64,000 nucleotides of DNA from Membranipora membranacea (lineage: Eukaryota; Bryozoa; Gymnolaemata; Cheilostomatida; Membraniporidae). This document shows positions 59,756 through 64,000 of this stretch, piece by piece. Position 1 is the first letter of the stretch, and every line of letters starts with the position of its first letter. A program made the translations under genes and the position numbers. Under the pieces are notes generated by a model. The model ran no database searches. It saw nothing but the letters and a program-made list of their open reading frames with translations, and was not told the origin of the DNA. The DNA lies in NCBI GenBank assembly GCA_914767715.1, contig OU612067.1:6014001-6078000 (forward strand), written 5' to 3'.

Positions 59756-62700
59756 TCAGATATAGACTTGATTACTCATGTAGTTATGTCTGTTTGCATG
59801 TAGAGGTGTCCTCATATCAATATCGTGGCTATCAACAGAAGTGGGATTACTGGAATGGCTGTACTGAGAGTCACTTGAAACACTACTATCCTCTCTATTA
59901 TGATAGAGTTCATCTACTGTCCCACAGCAATGGTGGACACCATGTTGGCCTCCTCCACCTGTTGACATAATAGGTTGTTGTCTCTGGTTTTGATATGGCA
60001 CACTGTTACTACTGCTGCAGCTTGTTCTAGCTGTGGCATGAATCGGTGCTGGGTGGATAGGCTGAAATGTCCTTTTAGGATAGTTAGTAGTAAAGCTAGT
60101 ATCTGCAGACCCCATTCCGCTGTCACTCCGACTGTGATGATGAGGACAGGAAGTGAACGGGCCTGGTGAGGTGGGAGGTGGCTGATGATCGGGTAGAGGT
60201 GGAGCTCTCATTGATCCGCCGTGCTGCCAGTGCTTCCTACCGTTGATCTAAAAATAGAAAATTGTTAATAATAATTCATGAGTTGCGAGGCAAACAGCTG
60301 CTGTTTGGTAAGCAGTCAGCAAGACTAGAGATAGCTGCGCTTTCATTCCAGTAATAGCGTTGTTTTTAATTCAGATAACAAATTCTGTTTTAAATTTCAA
60401 GGTGTAAACTATACACTCATGTGATATGAAGCAAAGAAGTCGGCGGTGAGTATTGTTGTATTTCTGTAGATAAAGCAGGTGGAGACAATGTAAAAATCAA
60501 AATTTCAAATGATAAGTTTGCTTGAGAGAGAAGGTGAAATGATATAAGTGGGCAGCATTCGTCACCTTAATGTTATCATCACCTGAAGAGGCCTCATTCC
60601 GAGGACATAACACATCATACTGATGGGTATCTCCTAAATCCTCCATCTGAATTTAAAGTATTGATTGGAAAGTATGATGTCATCGTCAAAAGTCTATATG
60701 ATGGACAGTGATATTAAATTGAGTTTTCATGAATGAATTAATCTAAATTTGACTTATCGCCGACAGATTGTGAAAGGAGGAAGGTGATGCGGAGGTGAGT
60801 GACAAAAGTTTGGAACCACGTGATTAATTTACCAGTGTCAGCAACATGATAAAGCCTTCAGTACACAAGAGCAGCAAGATTAATTTCCAATTATTTTTTG
60901 TTTGTTGCTTGCGTTAACAGCAAATTAAGTTAAAGTTGTCGGAAACCGAAGCCTGCCAGTCATGTCATATTATCCTATCAGCTGATGCTGCCGACTGGAT
61001 AGTTGTTTGACTTGTTTGCGTTGTGTTTGGCATCACTTGACAGCCGTATTATTATTGGTGTAGACTAAAAAAACTAGATAGTCAGTAGCGTCTTAAACCA
61101 CAATGCTGATAAGTAAGATAAACATAGCCAGATGTAAAACAGTAGGCAATGCTGTAGGTAAACTTAATCACAGGGCAAACAAAAAACTCCTAATACAAAC
61201 TGTCGATAACAAGCTAGCCAACAAATTACGGCTCAGTCTCTCTGTTGACTGTCTGAAGTGCACTAAGGAAGTGAAATTATCTCTTTTTGGGAGGCCAACA
61301 TGATGGTAGAGCTAAATTTTAAATTGACAATGCCCAATTAGATTAAAACACTGAATCAAATTTGATATGACATGTCCGTATTAACTGGCAAGTACATTCA
61401 ATGGCGCATGTGAATCTCATTTTTTCCCAGATCATCTTACAGGTGGGCGATGGTGGCGGCGATTCGGTGGCCCACGCCCAATAGGTCAACTTCACGGGGT
61501 TAAGAAAATTTGGCAGATTTCATGGGTCTATTTTACCAGTGTGTGTTGAAAACGACCTTACTTACGTCTGCAGACTGAGTCAAGTGTTTGGCATTCAAAT
61601 ACACAATATTAACAATTTTTGTTTGCCAGACGATTTATTATTGTCCCTCCTCACCATGAGAACGGAATTCTCACATGAAATTGTTAAGAATCACTCCAAT
61701 GTTTTCTTATAACAAGTTAGCAAGCCTAAATCAATGCCACGTTTTTACAATGCTTTCAGGCCTGGAATGAATGCAAACAAGTTTTCACAGTTTGCTTTGA
61801 AAATAATTTCGGATTCCACCAACACTGTGAGACATTTAATTGTGATATTCATAATTACACTGTTGATCTAACGCCCCTGGAAAGGTTATCGGGAATCCCT
61901 TAAAATTTAATCGCTTTAAACACAACACGAATTGTATAAACTAGCACATTTCTCGCGACCTGTGTGAAAAGCCACATAAGTTAATAGATTACGCTGCTGC
62001 TGCCTCCCAAACAGCAATACCTCACAGTATCAGTTTTAGCAGCAGGCAGCCTTTAGAGTAACACTGAAAATTTGGATAAGAGCCTAGAAAAAGCATCCCC
62101 TGAGGTGGCTTAGCAGATCATGTGACAAAAAACTCCTCAGTTGGGAAATTACATCTCAGCAGGAAGCGCGCAGGCTATTAAATTTTCAACGCCTTCAGTC
62201 TAAATTACATCAAAACAAAAAATTCAATCTGTTCGCTCTTATGAGAATAAATCATGTGAGAAAAATATTTTGAAATATTAATTTGATAATGTAATAGAAC
62301 ACCCTGATTTATTGTTTTTTGAATTTTTCCAACACTTTCTACTGAATTTATTACCTTAACAAAGCCAAGTGTTGAACAGGTTCACACCCGCTTTTCTGTA
62401 ATTTATGTAACGTTAGGAATACATTATCAACTAATTTTAGCTCCAGCTTGTGCCAGCTGCCACTAAATTAGTTATTTCCCAGAGAACAGCTCACAACTAT
62501 CATTATTGCTTTTACCATCCTTATCCCAACATGTAACAATGGGGAACACATCAATTGCAGGCGATATGTTGTTATGGCGTAACAAAGTGTAAAATAGCCT
62601 TTGGCCGCTCTATTTATATTCCGCTAACTGATATTAATGGAGTATTTTAACACACCAGTTGAGCCTATTTGTCTAATTCATTAACTTCAGTATTAAGTGG

Positions 62701-63201
62701 GATTGTATTAACGATTCTATCAGACAACTTGATATGGTACTACTACAAAAACAAAGCGCAATCCTCGCTGAGCTTGGCCACAAGGCTTATAGAGAAAGGC
62801 CTTGTGAATTGCCATGAGATGCCTATAAATTGGGTTAATTCTGTGTAATAAATTTAATATCTAAGTGATTAAGACCATATGATGGAGTTAATTCTGGTGG
62901 TAGACTATCGATAGTGAAATATGAGGCCACTGATGAGATTTTGCGGTGGTGGTTTCCGAGCTGGAGCAGAATTAGACCATGTGAGCAGAATCTAGATTGT
63001 ATGCGGTCGTACAATGTACAAAGGGTAAGAGTGAGAGAGCTGTGAATACTACAGAACATCATTCTCTGAAAGGCATAACTTACCATTCTCTCATCAATTT
63101 CTGCGTAGACGTGTCTCTCTGAGGGCATAGAGGGAGCGTAGCCATCCAGAGTGTTTGAGGGGGTTAGTTTACCTCCAGTATTCTGCTTGGACATATGAAT
63201 A
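59756..63201 (-). CDS. Last exons of an unrecognised gene with a disordered C-terminal tail
   Basis: Three minus-strand exons join at phase 0: 63084-63201 (with SNTLDGYAPSMPSERHVYAEI), 60566-60646 (MEDLGDTHQYDVLCPRNEA...) and 59756-60247 (INGRKHWQHGG... to the stop). The tail is rich in Pro, Ser, His and Gln, with no hydrophobic segment or folded domain. Tyrosine motifs (HVYAEI, QYDVL) could bind SH2 proteins if phosphorylated, and the chain ends QVYI, a possible class II PDZ ligand. This composition is typical of the cytoplasmic tail of a neuronal or adhesion receptor, but I do not recognise the family and no ectodomain is in the window. The upstream boundary of the first exon (acceptor at 63202-63203) is the least certain, and the gene should continue beyond 64,000. 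Confidence 0.6.
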
Positions 63202-64000
63202 CTACAACAAATAGAAAACAGACTAGCGTTTAATTAGGTGCAATCATTCCATCAAAGGGATTATGCTCAAAAAGTGAGCGTGCAAAGTGAATTTTCAATT
63301 CCGTCAACGTCTCATCCATCAGAATTTTGACAGGTTGATCAGATTAAATTAGTTCTCATTGATTGGGTTTCAGGGTAAATACAGGGCAAACATTAAAAAC
63401 CTAATTCATTTTAGTTGGGCAGGTATCTGTCATGTTTCTATTGACATATGTGACTAGTAAAATTACAACCAATAAGCTAACAAGGATGTATGTTGTCAAT
63501 TCTCAAAAATTATAATATTTTTAGGCACTCCAGCTGAAAATGACTCAAATAAAATAATACAGCTGATGGAAGTGTCACGAAGTGGCACTGTCATTTATGG
63601 AACTCAACGAAAATCGGAATGAGGTCCGATAAACTTCCTGCGGCCTACCAAAAGGTAGCTGTGAATTTCTTAATTATTAGAGGATTTAGATAAGTATTGT
63701 CTCGATTCTGTACACAGCGCCGAAGGCACCAGTCTGCCATGGCAACTTCAAAAGCGCATGCAAACATGGCGTAAACTTCAATCTCAGAAAACGAAACTTT
63801 TCTCCCATGCATAGTAAATTATTGGTTTTCAGTGCAAACGGTTTTAGGTCTCGGAATAATGATTCCACAAAAGACATGAAATAACTCTTATTAGACTTGA
63901 AGAATCGTATCATACGGCATCAAGCACCATCACAGTTAATGAGTTTTCATTTGTCAGAAATATAAAACTATCCAGAACTTAGACTGGGAACCATGAAAGG
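63202..64000. other. Right edge, probably intron of the unrecognised gene
   Basis: I found no supported exon. The minus-strand frame at 63,686-63,913 is discussed among the rejected items. The remainder is AT-rich with no recognised repeat. Confidence 0.35.

Noticed and set aside
63686-63913. Minus-strand frame with TGAFGAVYR, resembling a kinase glycine-rich loop
   Set aside because: There is no good donor after it, a stop follows within a few codons, no other kinase motif is present and the downstream exons carry none. Chance match.

Overview
This window is nuclear DNA from an animal. Every protein gene is split by GT-AG introns, the DNA is AT-rich, and mobile elements and minisatellites are common. 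The proteins recognised (mitochondrial-type serine hydroxymethyltransferase, SH3BP5, atlastin/GBP-like GTPases) are metazoan. I think it is a bilaterian invertebrate, but I cannot name the phylum from sequence alone.

Layout. (1) 1-4,709, minus: 5' part of an atlastin/GBP-type GTPase gene (gene 1) running off the left edge. (2) 6,699-17,789, minus: a complete SH3BP5 gene, 10 coding exons, 571 aa. It has a 15-bp tandem repeat at one exon end, and each repeat unit carries a splice donor. (3) 18,984-26,765, plus: a complete SHMT gene, 11 exons, 507 aa, head-to-head with SH3BP5, with a 37-bp minisatellite in intron 8. (4) 27,733-30,305, plus: a broken, truncated copy of a GTPase gene (pseudogene 3). 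(5) 31,137-44,631, minus: an intact GTPase gene (gene 2, 603 aa) ending in a coiled coil, an SPMGM repeat and a C2H2 zinc finger. (6) 51,108-57,688, plus: an intact GTPase gene (gene 4, 631 aa) ending in a coiled coil and a hydrophobic tail. (7) 59,756-63,201, minus: the last three exons of an unrecognised gene with a long disordered tail.

Genes 1, 2 and 4 share one exon plan: an exon supplying only the start codon (ATG or ATGGGG followed by GTAAGT), then exons of about 204, 138, 159, 144, 145, 122 and 129 nt. They differ after the coiled coil. This is a local family of dynamin-superfamily GTPases with exchanged C-termini. Genes 2 and 4 are divergently transcribed.

Mobile DNA. Two copies of a 4.4-5.0 kb transposon with 20-bp terminal inverted repeats lie in opposite orientation at 36,787-41,740 (intron 5 of gene 2) and 46,298-50,715 (between genes 2 and 4). 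They bracket exons 1-5 of gene 2. Each contains a nested hAT-like element carrying a reverse-transcriptase fragment, and a nested foldback element. Five foldback micro-elements at different sites share one signature: near-complete palindromes starting TAG, ending CTA, flanked by 9-bp direct repeats. That recurring signature, the tandem splice donors and the invertible-looking GTPase segment are the most unusual things here.

All exon boundaries were read by eye from splice signals, reading frame and comparison between paralogs. There is no transcript evidence.
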